This document shows, piece by piece, positions 46,135 through 55,690 of a stretch of 64,000 nt of DNA. A model generated the notes under the pieces. That model was not told where the DNA came from. It saw only the letters and a program-made list of their open reading frames with translations, and made no database searches. Source of the stretch: Thermohalobaculum sp963822985 (GTDB lineage Bacteria; Pseudomonadota; Alphaproteobacteria; Rhodobacterales; Rhodobacteraceae); the NCBI GenBank assembly GCA_963822985.1, contig CAWGJU010000010.1:558001-622000 (forward strand), written 5' to 3'. A program made the position numbers and the translations under genes. How positions within the stretch are numbered: position 1 is the stretch's first letter; each line of letters starts with the position of its first letter.

Positions 46135-47934
46135 TCAGCCTTCGCGCTCCTGCGAGAAGATCAACGCGGTGTAGCCGCCGATCGCCACCTCGGCCGAGAA
46201 ACGCATGCCATCGCACTCCTGTGGCTCGGCCGTGGCGTCGTGGCTGTCGAACCCGCCGAAATCGTCGCTGTAGCCCTTCCAGTCGGTGTTGAGCCGAAGC
46301 ACCCACCGGCCTTCGTGCGGAAAGCCGACGCGCAACTGGCGCGGCTCGTGCGCGAAGTTGACGACGACGACCACGTCGTCGCCCGGCCCGCCCTCGTGCC
46401 AGCGGCGAAAGGCGATGACCTTCTCGGACTCGTCGACCTTGTGGACGGCGAGGTTGCTGCCGACCAGCCCGGTGGTGTTGCCTTGGCGGTCGAGCCGCAG
46501 CCGGATGAGGTCGCGATAGAGCCGGACGATGCCGTGGAACTCCTCGCTCTGGTCCCAGTCGAGCGGCACGTCGTCGCGGAACCACTCGCCCTGCAGGAAC
46601 TCCTGGCCCTGGAACAGCATCGGGATGCCGGGGGCGGTCAGCATCAGCGCGGCGCCGAGCGTCGAGCGCTTCTGCGCCGCCCAGTGCGACGGGTCGTCCG
46701 GCGCGATCTCGTGCACGACTCGCGCCTTGCCGTTGGCCACCTCGTCATGGCTTTCGGTGTAGATGACGCGCTGGAACGGGTCGCCATTGTAGTGGTGCCC
46801 CAGCGCGTGGGCGACCGTGCCCATGTGCCGTTGCGCATCCTCGGGCGCGATCAGCACCTCGCGGATCGGGTGGACGAACTCGGCGTCCCATTGCGCGCCG
46901 AAGCCGGCGCCCTCGGCGTGCGTGATCTCGGCCCGATTGCGCAAATCCTCGGCGATGGTGATGCGGCCTGGAAACTGGGCGCGGACCTCCTCGTTGATCC
47001 AGCGCATCAGGCTCCAGCCCTCCTCGAGCGTGTCGCCTTCGTCGCCCTCCTCGCCCTTCACGTTGCGGATATACAGCGTCATGTCGAAGCGCAGCCCGTC
47101 GATGCGGTACTCCTCGAGCCAGAAGAGCGCGTTGTCGCGGATGAAGCGGCGCACCTCGCCCCGGCCGTAGTCGGGGCGCGTGTCGCCCCAGGGCGTGTCG
47201 GACTTCCAGTCGTTGTAGAAGTAGATGCCGCCCTTGTCGTTCTCGCTCCAGCCGTCGAACTGCCAGAGGTCGAGGTCGCTCGGGCCGAAATGGTTGTAGA
47301 CGACGTCGAGGATCACGGCGATGCCGGCGCCGTGCGCCGCCTCGACGAAGGCGTGCAGCCCCTCGGGTCCGCCATAGGTGCTCTCGACGGCGAAGATGTG
47401 CGCCGGGTTGTAGCCCCAGGAGAGGTCGCCAGCGAACTCGGCGGCCGGCATGATCTGCACGGCGTTGACGCCCAGCCTTCGCAGATGCGCCAGCTTGGCC
47501 GCCGCGTCCTCGAAGGTGCCGGGCTCGTCGCCCTCGCGGCCGAAGGTGCCGATGTGCATCTCGTAGATGACGAGCCGGTTCCAGGGCGGCGGGTCGAACG
47601 GCGCCCTCTCGGCGCGCGGAGCGACGACGATGGCGTTGCCGACGGAGTTCGTCACCGCCCGCGCATAGGGGTCGATGCGCGACAGCTCCTTGTCGCCGTT
47701 GCGGATCACGAACCGGTACTCGTCGTCAGTCCCCGCTCCGGCGATGTCGGCGTACCAGATGCCGTCGCCCTCCGCCTGCATGGGCGTGGCGTCCTCGGAC
47801 CACTCGTTGAAGCTGCCGGCGACGTGCACCGCCTCGGCATTGGGCGCCCAGACGCGGAAGGCGACCCCGCCTTCGTGCGGAATCGCACCCATGCCCACCT
47901 GACGGGCGGCCTCACGAGCGTCGTACATGTGCAT
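46135..47934 (-). CDS. GH13 alpha-glucan enzyme (branching enzyme / TreZ-like)
   Basis: 599 residues from ATG 47934. An N-terminal CBM48 domain (GVAFRVWAPNAEAVHVAGSF) is followed by the catalytic barrel: VILDVVYNHFG, GLRFDMTLYIRN with the nucleophile Asp, TIAEDL with the acid Glu and YTESHDEVANGKA. About 130 residues shorter than GlgB, nearer to trehalohydrolase-type or short branching enzymes. No other glycogen gene is nearby. Intact. Confidence 0.88.
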   Translation of the reverse strand: MHMYDAREAARQVGMGAIPHEGGVAFRVWAPNAEAVHVAGSFNEWSEDATPMQAEGDGIWYADIAGAGTDDEYRFVIRNGDKELSRIDPYARAVTNSVGNAIVVAPRAERAPFDPPPWNRLVIYEMHIGTFGREGDEPGTFEDAAAKLAHLRRLGVNAVQIMPAAEFAGDLSWGYNPAHIFAVESTYGGPEGLHAFVEAAHGAGIAVILDVVYNHFGPSDLDLWQFDGWSENDKGGIYFYNDWKSDTPWGDTRPDYGRGEVRRFIRDNALFWLEEYRIDGLRFDMTLYIRNVKGEEGDEGDTLEEGWSLMRWINEEVRAQFPGRITIAEDLRNRAEITHAEGAGFGAQWDAEFVHPIREVLIAPEDAQRHMGTVAHALGHHYNGDPFQRVIYTESHDEVANGKARVVHEIAPDDPSHWAAQKRSTLGAALMLTAPGIPMLFQGQEFLQGEWFRDDVPLDWDQSEEFHGIVRLYRDLIRLRLDRQGNTTGLVGSNLAVHKVDESEKVIAFRRWHEGGPGDDVVVVVNFAHEPRQLRVGFPHEGRWVLRLNTDWKGYSDDFGGFDSHDATAEPQECDGMRFSAEVAIGGYTALIFSQEREG

Positions 47935-48068
47935 TTCCCCGAGTGACACCGCCGGGCGGCGGCGCTGATTAACGGCGAGCCGTCGGGTTGGTTGCATTGC
48001 AGAAGAAGAAGCCTGGGGCAACGACGGGGCGAAAGACAGTCCGCCCCGGCGTCCCCCGCGCCTCTCGA

Positions 48069-48671
48069 TCAGGCCGTCTCGACCGTCTCGACGGCCTGGG
48101 GCGCTTCGACGAAGCCGCGCCCGTGCGCCCAGCGGACCTCCCACACGCCCAGCCGGCCGCGCTTGTTCTTGACGATCTCCCAGCGCTGGCCGCCCTCGGC
48201 CCGCGCGCCCATTCCGGGCAGCGGCTCGCAGAGCCAGCGGGTCTCGGCGGCGTTGGTGCGAAGCCGCCGCTCGGGCACCAGGCAAAGCCCCCTGCCCCCG
48301 CCCGTGCCGGCCGCGAGCTGCAGGCGGCGGCTGGCCGTCAGGTCGGGCGCCTCGGCGAGCTCCGCCACGACCAGGGGCGCGGCGCCGGAGCGCAACGCCT
48401 CTTCGGTTGCCTGCAGCACGGGCAGCGCGCCAGTCGGGCGCGCCAGCACCAGCCGGGCGGGATCCATGAACGCCGCGATCCCCGGCGCATAGAGCCCGTC
48501 GCGGCCGCGCGCATCCTGTACCCACAGCACGGCGCCCTCGAGCCGCCCGGCCAGCGCCAGCGCAAAGGCCAGCCGGCCCGCCCCCGTCGCCTCGTGGGCG
48601 CGGGCAGGCGCAAAGAAGCCGAGATCGGGCAGCGGCGCGGTCGGCAAAAGCAGCCTCCAGATGTTCCCCAT
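48069..48671 (-). CDS. imuA: ImuA-like protein of the mutasome
   Basis: 200 residues of the degenerate RecA-like family used with ImuB and DnaE2 in damage-induced mutagenesis: LPDLGFFAPARAHEATGAG, ALAGRLEGAVLWVQDA, GLYAPGIAAFMDPARLVLAR, DLTASRRLQLAAGTGG and the C-terminal RWEIVKNKRGRLGVWEVRW. The Walker A lysine is not seen. Usually imuB and dnaE2 follow directly, but here the next gene downstream is the GH13 enzyme. Confidence 0.72.
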   Translation of the reverse strand: MGNIWRLLLPTAPLPDLGFFAPARAHEATGAGRLAFALALAGRLEGAVLWVQDARGRDGLYAPGIAAFMDPARLVLARPTGALPVLQATEEALRSGAAPLVVAELAEAPDLTASRRLQLAAGTGGGRGLCLVPERRLRTNAAETRWLCEPLPGMGARAEGGQRWEIVKNKRGRLGVWEVRWAHGRGFVEAPQAVETVETA

Positions 48672-48716
48672 CTGTTCTGGACGTCCTTGCCGATTCTGTC
48701 GAGTTCCGAGCCCCCC

Positions 48717-48744
48717 AAAACCCTCCCCCCGCGGGTGGGGAGGG
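48717..48744 (-). terminator. Rho-independent terminator after the hydroxyacid dehydrogenase gene
   Basis: On the minus strand CCCTCCCC and GGGGAGGG pair across an 8-nt loop and are followed by TTTT. It lies 31 nt after the dehydrogenase stop and before the imuA start. Confidence 0.6.
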
Positions 48745-48774
48745 GGCGCGCGGCGCCCGGCCGCGACGACAGCC

Positions 48775-49716
48775 TCAAACCACCGGAGAGATCAGCGGTT
48801 CGCCGGCGAAATGCGCGCGCAAATTGCGCACGACCAGGTCGCCCATCGCCCAGCGCGTCTTGTGCGTGGCGCTGCCCTGGTGCGGCGAGAGCACGACATT
48901 GTCGAGGCCGAGCAGCGCCTGCGGCACGTTCGGCTCGTCGGCGAAGACGTCGAGCGCCGCGCCGCCGAGCGCGCCCGACTGCAGCATCTCGACCATGGCG
49001 GGCTCATCGACCGCCGAGCCCCGCCCGATGTTGACGAGGCACCCGTCGGGCCCCAGCGCCTGCAGCACCTTGCGCGAGATGATGCCCTGCGTCGACGGCC
49101 CGCCGGGCGCGATGCAGACCAGCCAGTCGACATCGCGCGCCATCGCCTCGAGGTCGGCATAGTAGGTGTAGGGCAGATAGGCCTGCTCGCTGCGCCCATG
49201 ATAGACGACGCGCATCTTGAAGGCCTGGGCCCGCGCCGCGAACGCCTTGCCGATGCGCCCGAGCCCCAGCACACCCACGCTTGCCCCGGTCAGTTCGCCC
49301 GTGAACGGATAGTTCCCCTCGCGCGCCCAGCGGCCCTGGCGGACATACTGATCGGTCTGCGGGATGCGCCGGCAGAGCGAGATCATCAGCCCGAAGGCCA
49401 GCTCGGCCACCGCGTCGTCGAGCACGCCCGGCGTGTTGCAGACGCGAATGCCGCGGGCGCGGGCGTAGGCGGTGTCGACATTGTCATAGCCGACGCCGAA
49501 GGACGAGACGATTTCGAGCTTGGGGCAGGCCTCCATCAGCGCCCGGTCGCAGCCATGGAAGGTGGCGATGCCGCGCACCCGCGGGCCCACCTCGGCGAGG
49601 AACCGGTCCCGGTCCTGAGCCTCGGCCTGCCACAGCCGGTGCACGGTGAACTCGGCGTCGAGCGCCTCCTCGACGCTCGCCAGCATCGGCTTCGGTACCA
49701 GAATTTCCACAGTCAT
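48775..49716 (-). CDS. D-2-hydroxyacid dehydrogenase (hydroxypyruvate/glyoxylate reductase type)
   Basis: 313 residues. Nucleotide motif VGVLGLGRIGKAFAARA, catalytic Arg in NIGRGSAVDE, Glu in DVFADEPNVP and His in LSPHQGSATH. ATG overlaps the stop of the EamA gene (ATGA), so they are coupled. Members reduce glyoxylate, hydroxypyruvate or 2-oxo sugar acids with NAD(P)H. Position in a sugar-acid cluster fits. Confidence 0.92.
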   Translation of the reverse strand: MTVEILVPKPMLASVEEALDAEFTVHRLWQAEAQDRDRFLAEVGPRVRGIATFHGCDRALMEACPKLEIVSSFGVGYDNVDTAYARARGIRVCNTPGVLDDAVAELAFGLMISLCRRIPQTDQYVRQGRWAREGNYPFTGELTGASVGVLGLGRIGKAFAARAQAFKMRVVYHGRSEQAYLPYTYYADLEAMARDVDWLVCIAPGGPSTQGIISRKVLQALGPDGCLVNIGRGSAVDEPAMVEMLQSGALGGAALDVFADEPNVPQALLGLDNVVLSPHQGSATHKTRWAMGDLVVRNLRAHFAGEPLISPVV

Positions 49717-50654
49717 GCTGCCCTCCTCGCTTCGGCCGACCGCTGCGCCGCGAGCTGGCGCTCGCGCCACCAGATGTAAAACCCGCTGCCGGCGACGACC
49801 GGCGCGCCGACCAGCACCCAGACCGTCGGCGGCTGGGCGAAGACCAGCCAGCTCGACAGCGTCATATAGATCAGCTGCGTGTAGACGAAGGGGGCCAGCA
49901 CCGAGGCCGGCGCATAGCGGTGCGCCGCCGTCAGCAGCTGGTGCCCCGTCCAGCCGAACACGCCCATGCAGGCGAACAGCGCCCAGGCGAGCGCGTCTTC
50001 CGGCGGCGTCCACTCCAGCGCGGCGAGCGGCGCCACGCCGATGGTGGCGACCAGCGCGGCATAGAGCTGCTGCGTGTTGGTCGAATCGACCCCCGCCAGC
50101 CGGCGGGTCAGGATGGTATAGACCGAGCCGCACAGCACGGCGCCGAGCGAGAACAGCATCGCCCAGTGAAAATTGCCGGTCCAGGGCTGCATGACGATGA
50201 CGATGCCGCAGAAACCTATGACCACGGCCGCCCAGCGGCGGATGCCGACAGCCTCGCCCAGCAGCGGGATCGACAGCACGGTGATGAAGATCGGCATGGC
50301 GAACATGATCGTCGCCGTCACCGTCAGCGGCAGGTATTTGACGGCCGTGAAGTTCATCACGGTCGAGCCGAGCAGCAGGCAGGCGCGCAGGATCTCGAGC
50401 TTGGGCGACCGGCTCGCCAGGCTGCGCGCGCCCGCCACCGGCAGCACCAGCGCCGCGACGATGGCGAGGTGCACGGCATAGCGCGCGCACACCGCCGTCC
50501 AGGGCGAGACGCCGCTCGTCACCAGCAATTTCGCGCTGGAATCGAGGCAGGTGAACGCCGCATAGGTCAGCAGCATCATGCCGATCGCGAGGCCGATCCG
50601 GTCCTCGCGCGCCGGCGTCGGCACATGCGCGCCGGGAAACCGCCAGGTCGCCAC
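49713..50654 (-). CDS. EamA-family (DMT) transporter
   Basis: 313 residues with ten predicted helices. First repeat includes TVTATIMFAMPIFITVLS and GEAVGIRRWAAVVIGFCGI; second repeat ends LVGAPVVAGSGFYIWWRER. Overlaps the dehydrogenase gene and lies 76 nt after the DenD-like gene. Could import or export a sugar acid handled by the cluster. Confidence 0.87.
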   Translation of the reverse strand: MATWRFPGAHVPTPAREDRIGLAIGMMLLTYAAFTCLDSSAKLLVTSGVSPWTAVCARYAVHLAIVAALVLPVAGARSLASRSPKLEILRACLLLGSTVMNFTAVKYLPLTVTATIMFAMPIFITVLSIPLLGEAVGIRRWAAVVIGFCGIVIVMQPWTGNFHWAMLFSLGAVLCGSVYTILTRRLAGVDSTNTQQLYAALVATIGVAPLAALEWTPPEDALAWALFACMGVFGWTGHQLLTAAHRYAPASVLAPFVYTQLIYMTLSSWLVFAQPPTVWVLVGAPVVAGSGFYIWWRERQLAAQRSAEARRAA

Positions 50655-50730
50655 GCCTCAGGCCCGCCGGGCGCAGCGGTGCCCGTTCGGCGAGCCAGGG
50701 CCGCCTGCGCCGCCGGCGTCTCGCGGCCCG

Positions 50731-51697
50731 TCAGCCACGCGCGATGTCGTCCTCGAGGAAATAGCGGATGTTGTCCTCGAAGCTCTCGTCGGCCAGCGAA
50801 GCCGAGCTCCAGCGCCTTCTGCGGGTTCAGATGCGCGCGGAACTGCCGGACGATGCCCTCGATCCAGTCGTCGCTGCTCCCAGGTGATCGCGGCTGGCCG
50901 GCTCCGGACCGGCGACGCGCGTCATCGCGTCGACCATCTCGCCGATCGTGTCGGTGCGCCCCGGCAGCGCGAAGCAGCGGTTCGGCCCAGATCGCCGGCC
51001 TCGACCTCGGCGGCGTGCACCAGATTGCGCGTGATCAAGTCCGCGGCGAGCAGTGCCAGACGGGATAGTCGCGGCCGACCGGGCAGTTGGCGCTCTGCCC
51101 CTGCAGCGGCTCGCGGAAGATCGACGACATGAACCCGGTCGAGGCCTTGTTCGGCTTGCCGGGGCGCACGGTGATCGTCGGCAGGCGCAGGCCGCGGCCG
51201 TCGAGAAAGCCCTTGCGCGACATGTCGGTCAGGATCAGCTCGGCCGCCGCCTTCTCGGCGCCATACGAGGTCTGCGGGTTCAGCGCCGTCCAGTCCTCGA
51301 GCATCTCAGGCACGTCGCCGCCATAGACGGCGACCGAAGAGGTGAAGACCACCACCGGGCAGGTGCCGAGCGCGCGCGCCGCCTGGAAGACGTTGAGCGA
51401 GCCCATCAGGTTGATGTCGAGCCCGAGGTCGAACTCGTCCTCGGCCTGCGCCGAGACGATGGCGGCGAGGTGGTAGACCACGTCGGCCAGCGCGACCGCC
51501 TCGTCGACCTGCGCACGGTCGCGGATGTCGCAGGCGGTGAGCCCGACCGGGAACGGCGCCTCGACCGGCGGCGGCTCGACCACGTCGGCCAGCACCATCG
51601 ACTCGATCTTCCGCCCGCGCAGCTCGCCCTTCGCCGCCAGCGTCCGGGCGAGCTTCTGGCCGAGAAAGCCGCCGCCGCCGATGATCGAGACCCGCAT
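50731..51697 (-). CDS. denD: NAD-dependent epimerase/dehydratase, DenD-like (frameshifted)
   Basis: About 322 residues. NAD motif SIIGGGGFLGQKLARTL, VVYHLAAIVS, VFTSSVAVYGG and the catalytic pair in SYGAEKAAAE, plus RPGKPNKASTGFMSS, as in D-erythronate dehydrogenase. The C-terminus ITRNLVHAAEVEAGDLG to DESFEDNIRYFLEDDIARG requires frame changes near 51045, 50985, 50880 and 50800. DenD oxidises D-erythronate at C2. Substrate assignment is by similarity only. Confidence 0.78.
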
Positions 51698-51717
51698 GTC
51701 GATGTCACCCTCGCCCG

Positions 51718-51771
51718 CAGGGTGGGGTTCCGCCCCACCCTGTTGGAAACGGGTGGGTTGAAAACCCACCC
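51718..51771. repeat. Two adjacent perfect stem-loops (REP-like)
   Basis: CAGGGTGGGG-5 nt-CCCCACCCTG (51718-51742, 10-bp stem) and GGGTGGGTT-GAA-AACCCACCC (51751-51771, 9-bp stem), followed by TACG. A third GC-rich dyad is at 51820-51846. All lie between the dehydratase and DenD-like genes and share the CGTAGGGTGGG core with the repeat at 22946. Confidence 0.75.
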
Positions 51772-51848
51772 TACGCCGGCGTGAAGATCCCGGCCATCCC
51801 GCCCTCAGTCCGTAGCCAAGGCGGGTTCCACCCCACCCTGGCCCGCCC

Positions 51849-53633
51849 CTAATGGTTGTCGCGCTCCATCACCTCGGAGGTGCGCCGGTAGCGCGTCGCG
51901 AACTCCAGGCAGCCGCCATGCGCCAGGTCGCCGACATTGGCGCGCAGGAGCTCCTGCCAGGGCGTGTGGCTGTCGAGCTCGGGCGCCTTCCAGGCGTCCT
52001 TGCGCGCCTGCCACTCGGCCGCCGGCACCAGCGCGTCCAGGCGCCGGTTCGGAATGTCGAGCCGCACCGCGTCGCCCGTCTTGAGAAAGGCGAGCCCGCC
52101 GCCCCGCACCGATTCCGGCGAGGCGTTCAGGATCGACGGGCTCTCCGAGGTGCCCGACTGCCGCCCGTCGCCGATCGTCGGCAGGTGGTTGATGCCCTGC
52201 GCCAGCAGCGCGTCGGGCGGCTGCATGTTGACCACCTCGGCGCCGCCCGGATAGCCGACGGGCCCGACGCCGCGGATGAAGAGCAGGCAGTTCTCGTCGA
52301 CGCCGAGCTCCGGGTCGTTCAGCCGGTCGTGATAGTCCTCCGGCCCCTCGAAGACGATCGCCCGGCCCTCGAAGACGCCCTCCGAGCCCGGCTGCGACAG
52401 GTAGCGCGCCTGGAACTGCTGCGAGATCACGCTGGTCTTCATCAGCGCCGAGTTGAAGAGGTTGCCCGAGATCACCAGGAACCCGGCATGCTGCGCGCAT
52501 CGGCGCGGCTCGGGCGTGCGGATCACGTCGTGGTTCTCCGAGCGCCACTCGGCATAGTCCTCGGCGACCGTCCGGCCCGAGACGCGCAGCGGCGAGCCGT
52601 CGAGCAGCCCCGCCGCCAGCAGCTCGCCCATCACCGCCGCCGTGCCGCCGGCGTGCTGGTAGTCCTCGCCGAGATACTCGCCCGCCGGCTGCATGTTGAC
52701 GAGCAGCGGCAGCTCGAAGCCCAGCCGCTCCCAGTCGGTGATGTCGTGCTCGACCCCGGCATGGCGCGCGATCGCCGCGAAGTGGATCGGCGCGTTGGTC
52801 GAGCCGCCGATCGCCGTGTTGACGCGGATGACGTTCTCGATCGCCTCCTTGGTGATGATCTTGGACGGGCAGCAGGTCCTCGTGCGCCATCTCGACGATG
52901 CGCTTGCCCGTGGCGTAGGCCGCCTCCATGCGCGCCCGCCAGGGCGCCGGGATCGAGGCCGTGCCCGGCAGCATCATGCCCGAGCGCCTCGGCCAGCGCG
53001 TTCATCGTGCTGGCCGTGCCCATGGTGTTGCAGTGCCCGAGCGACGGCGCCGACGAGCAGATGCGCGCCAGGAACTCGGGATAGTCGATCTCGCCCGCGG
53101 CCAGCTTGCGCCGGCTCTCCCAGACGATCATGCCGCTGCCGGCGCGCTTGCCCTTCCACCAGCCATCGAGCATCGGCCCGCCGTTCAGCGCGATCGCCGG
53201 GATGTCGACGGTCGCCGCGCCCATCAGCATGGCGGGCGTGGTCTTGTCGCAGCCCGTCGTCAGCACGACGGCGTCGAGCGGATAGCCCTGCAGCACCTCG
53301 ACCAGCGATGAGATAGGTCAGGTTCCGGTCGAGCGCCGCCGTCGGCCGCTTGCCGGTCTCCTGGATCGGATGGACCGGGAACTCCAGCGGGATGCCGCCG
53401 GCGTCGCGGATGCCGGCCTTGACCCGGTCGACCAGGAAGACGTGGATCTTGTTGCAGGGCGCGATGTCGCTGCCCGTCTGCGCGATGCCGATGATCGGCC
53501 GGCCCGACTGCAGCTCCTCGAGCGTGAAGGCCTGGTTCTGGTAGCGCTCGAGATAAAGCGCCGTCATGCTCGGATTGTCGGGATTGTCGAACCACTGGCG
53601 GCTGCGGAACCGCCCCTTGTAGCGCGAGCCCAT
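51849..53633 (-). CDS. IlvD/EDD-family sugar-acid dehydratase (frameshifted)
   Basis: About 590 residues from ATG 53633 (MGSRYKGRFRSRQWFDNPDN). Iron-sulfur cysteines appear in DIAPCNKIHVF, TTGCDKTTPAMLMGA and LGHCNTMGTASTMNALAEAL. Later motifs: NTAIGGSTNAPIHFAAIARH, GTAAVMGELL and the end GGCLEFATRYRRTSEV. Breaks near 53305, 52980 and 52868. The start and length fit xylonate/arabinonate/gluconate-type dehydratases better than IlvD of valine synthesis. It makes 2-keto-3-deoxy sugar acids. Confidence 0.85.
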
Positions 53634-53840
53634 GGCGCCCTCTCTTTCCGGCTGGATTGTCGCTGGGCGACTGACCGCGATTCCGCCGACAGCACAATCG
53701 GCGAGTGCGTGCCGCGACCGGCGGAGATGGCCTGCCGGTGAACTGCAGGCCGCCGTGGGCCCGCGAGAAAACGCTGGATCGCCGCCCGGTCGAGGATAGC
53801 CCGGGCCGGCAGGCGGCACGCGCGCGGGCGAGAGGAACGC
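53634..53840. other. Divergent intergenic region of the sugar-acid cluster
   Basis: About 207 nt between divergent starts of the dehydratase and VOC genes. Should hold both promoters. A TTGTCG followed by an AT-poor spacer is seen, but no confident boxes or operator dyad. Confidence 0.4.
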
Positions 53841-54289
53841 ATGAAGCTGACCCTGCACCACATCAACGTCACCGGCCACGACGTGCCGGGGCTCGACTGC
53901 CTTCTACGCCGACGTGCTGATGCAGGGGCCCGTGCCGGAGATGGCGGCGCTGCCGACGCTCGACACGAACGCGCTGAGGGCGCCGGTCGCCTTCCGCGCG
54001 ACGGCCAGGTCGCAGTTCCACCTGGCCGAGCAGGACCTCGGCCTGGCGCTCCGCCAGCGCAAGGGGATCAATCCGCTCGAGCGCGGCCACATCGCCTTCC
54101 GGACCGACGACATCGCGGCCTTCAAGCGCCACCTCGAGGCGCAGGGCGTGCCTTACGCCGATTACGGCACGACCTTCACCCGCTACTGGCATCAGGTCTT
54201 CTTCCACGACCCGGCCGGCACCGTGATCGAGGTGCACCAGGTGCTGGGCGAAGCCGGGCGACCAACACTCCGATGGGGGAGAACCATGA
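53841..54289 (+). CDS. VOC-family (glyoxalase-like) protein (frameshifted)
   Basis: Begins MKLTLHHINVTGHDVPGLD with AGAGGAACGC upstream, then changes frame near 53905 and continues FYADVLMQGPVPEMAAL, LERGHIAFRTDDIAAFKRHL, YADYGTTFTRYWHQVFFHDP and GTVIEVHQ. Metal positions His and Glu of the VOC fold are present. No stop separates it from the following SDR in the same frame; a stop overlapping the SDR start (ATGA) exists one frame over. Confidence 0.72.
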
Positions 54290-55041
54290 ACAGCTACGAC
54301 CTGGGGGGCCGCCGCGCCATCGTCACCGGCGGCGCGCAGGGCATCGGCCGCGCCATCGTCGAGCGGTTCCTCGACTCGGGCGCCCCGGTGACGATCTGGG
54401 ACATGGACCGGGCGCTCTGGCAGCGGGTCTGCGACGAGCTCGCCTCCCGCGGCACCGCTCTCCGTGGTCGACGTCGACGTCTCGGACTGGGAGCGCGTCA
54501 GCTCGGCCGCCGCCCGCACCATCGCCGAGATGGGCGGCGTCGAGATCCTGGTCTGCAATGCCGGCATCGCCGGCGCCAACGCCACGCGTCGCCGACATGG
54601 ACCCGGCCGAGTGGCGGCGCGTCGTCGATATCGACCTGAACGGCGTCTTCCACTGCTGCAAGGCGGTCGTGCCGCACATGATCGAGGGCGGCTATGGCCG
54701 GATCGTCAACACGGCCTCGATCGCCGGCAAGGAGGGCAACCCGAACGCCTCGCATTATTCGGCGGCCAAGGCCGGCGTCATCGCGCTGACCAAAGTCGCT
54801 CGGCAAGGAGCTGGCCAAGCACGACATCGCCGTCAACTGCATCACGCCGGCGGCGGCGAAGACGGCGATCTTCGACCAGATCACGCAGGCGCATATCGAC
54901 TTCATGCTGTCCAAGATCCCGCGCGGCCGGTTCGTGACCGTCGAGGAGATCGCGTCGATGGTCTGCTGGCTGGCCTCGGCCGAGAACAGCTTCACCACGG
55001 GCGGCGTCTTCGACCTCTCCGGCGGCCGCGCGACCTACTGA
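54286..55041 (+). CDS. Short-chain dehydrogenase/reductase (frameshifted)
   Basis: About 251 residues. NAD motif TGGAQGIGRAIVERFLDSG, NAG motif VCNAGIAG, catalytic YSAAKAG after NTASIAGKEGNPNASH, and ending NSFTTGGVFDLSGGRATY. Breaks near 54462, 54590 and 54800. Resembles dehydrogenases of 2-keto-3-deoxy sugar acids (rhamnonate or fuconate type), which fits the neighbouring dehydratase. GGGGGAG precedes the ATG. Confidence 0.83.
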
Positions 55042-55096
55042 GGCGCGCCGCACAGCCTCGGCCGATAGCTCGGGCCCGAAGCTCAGGGGTAGAACC

Positions 55097-55690
55097 TCAA
55101 ACCTGAGCGTCGGCCGCCGGCGGCAGGAACAGCCGCACCACCGTGCCGGCGCCGGGCTCGCTCTCGATAGCCACATGGCCGTTCGACTGGCGCACGAACC
55201 CGCCTTCCCGATCGGCGCGACCAGCGACGGGTCGGCCTTGCCACGAGCGCGATCCGCTCGGCATTTCCCTGGATCGCCGACAGCAGGTTATTGAAGTCGT
55301 GGGCGATCCCGCCCGTCAGCTGGCCGATCGCCTCCATCTTCTGCGCCTACGCCACTGCCGCTCGGCGCGCAGCTTGTCCTCGTTGGCCGCCGACCGGGTC
55401 TGGTCGAGCAGCTGCGCGACGAACCAGGTTCATTTCCTCCAGCTCCATCTTGGCGACGAACTCCGAGACGAAGACCGCCGAGTGGCGCAGGATGTTGCGC
55501 GAGACGACAAAGAAAACGCCAGCGTGATCAGAATGAAGCCAACCAGCGCCGGATCGCCGGTCCGCGCGAGGCCCAGCAGGCCGCCCGCGTCACGATCACG
55601 AGAAAGGGATCGCCGCCGCCGGGATCGTGTGCAGGGCCAGCGCGCCGCCGCCGATCATGCCGGTCATCATGGTGGCGGTGAAGACCTGGG
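55097..55690 (-). pseudogene. Histidine kinase remnant with internal deletion
   Basis: Membrane-type segment MTGMIGGGALALHTIPAAAI, then NILRHSAVFVSEFVAKMELE and the phospho-acceptor motif MEAIGQLTGGIAHDFNNLLS. A few residues after NAERIALV the sequence jumps to FVRQSNGHVAIESEPGAGTV, the very end of the ATPase domain. The N and G1 boxes are missing. Several frame breaks. It cannot make an active kinase as given. Confidence 0.7.
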
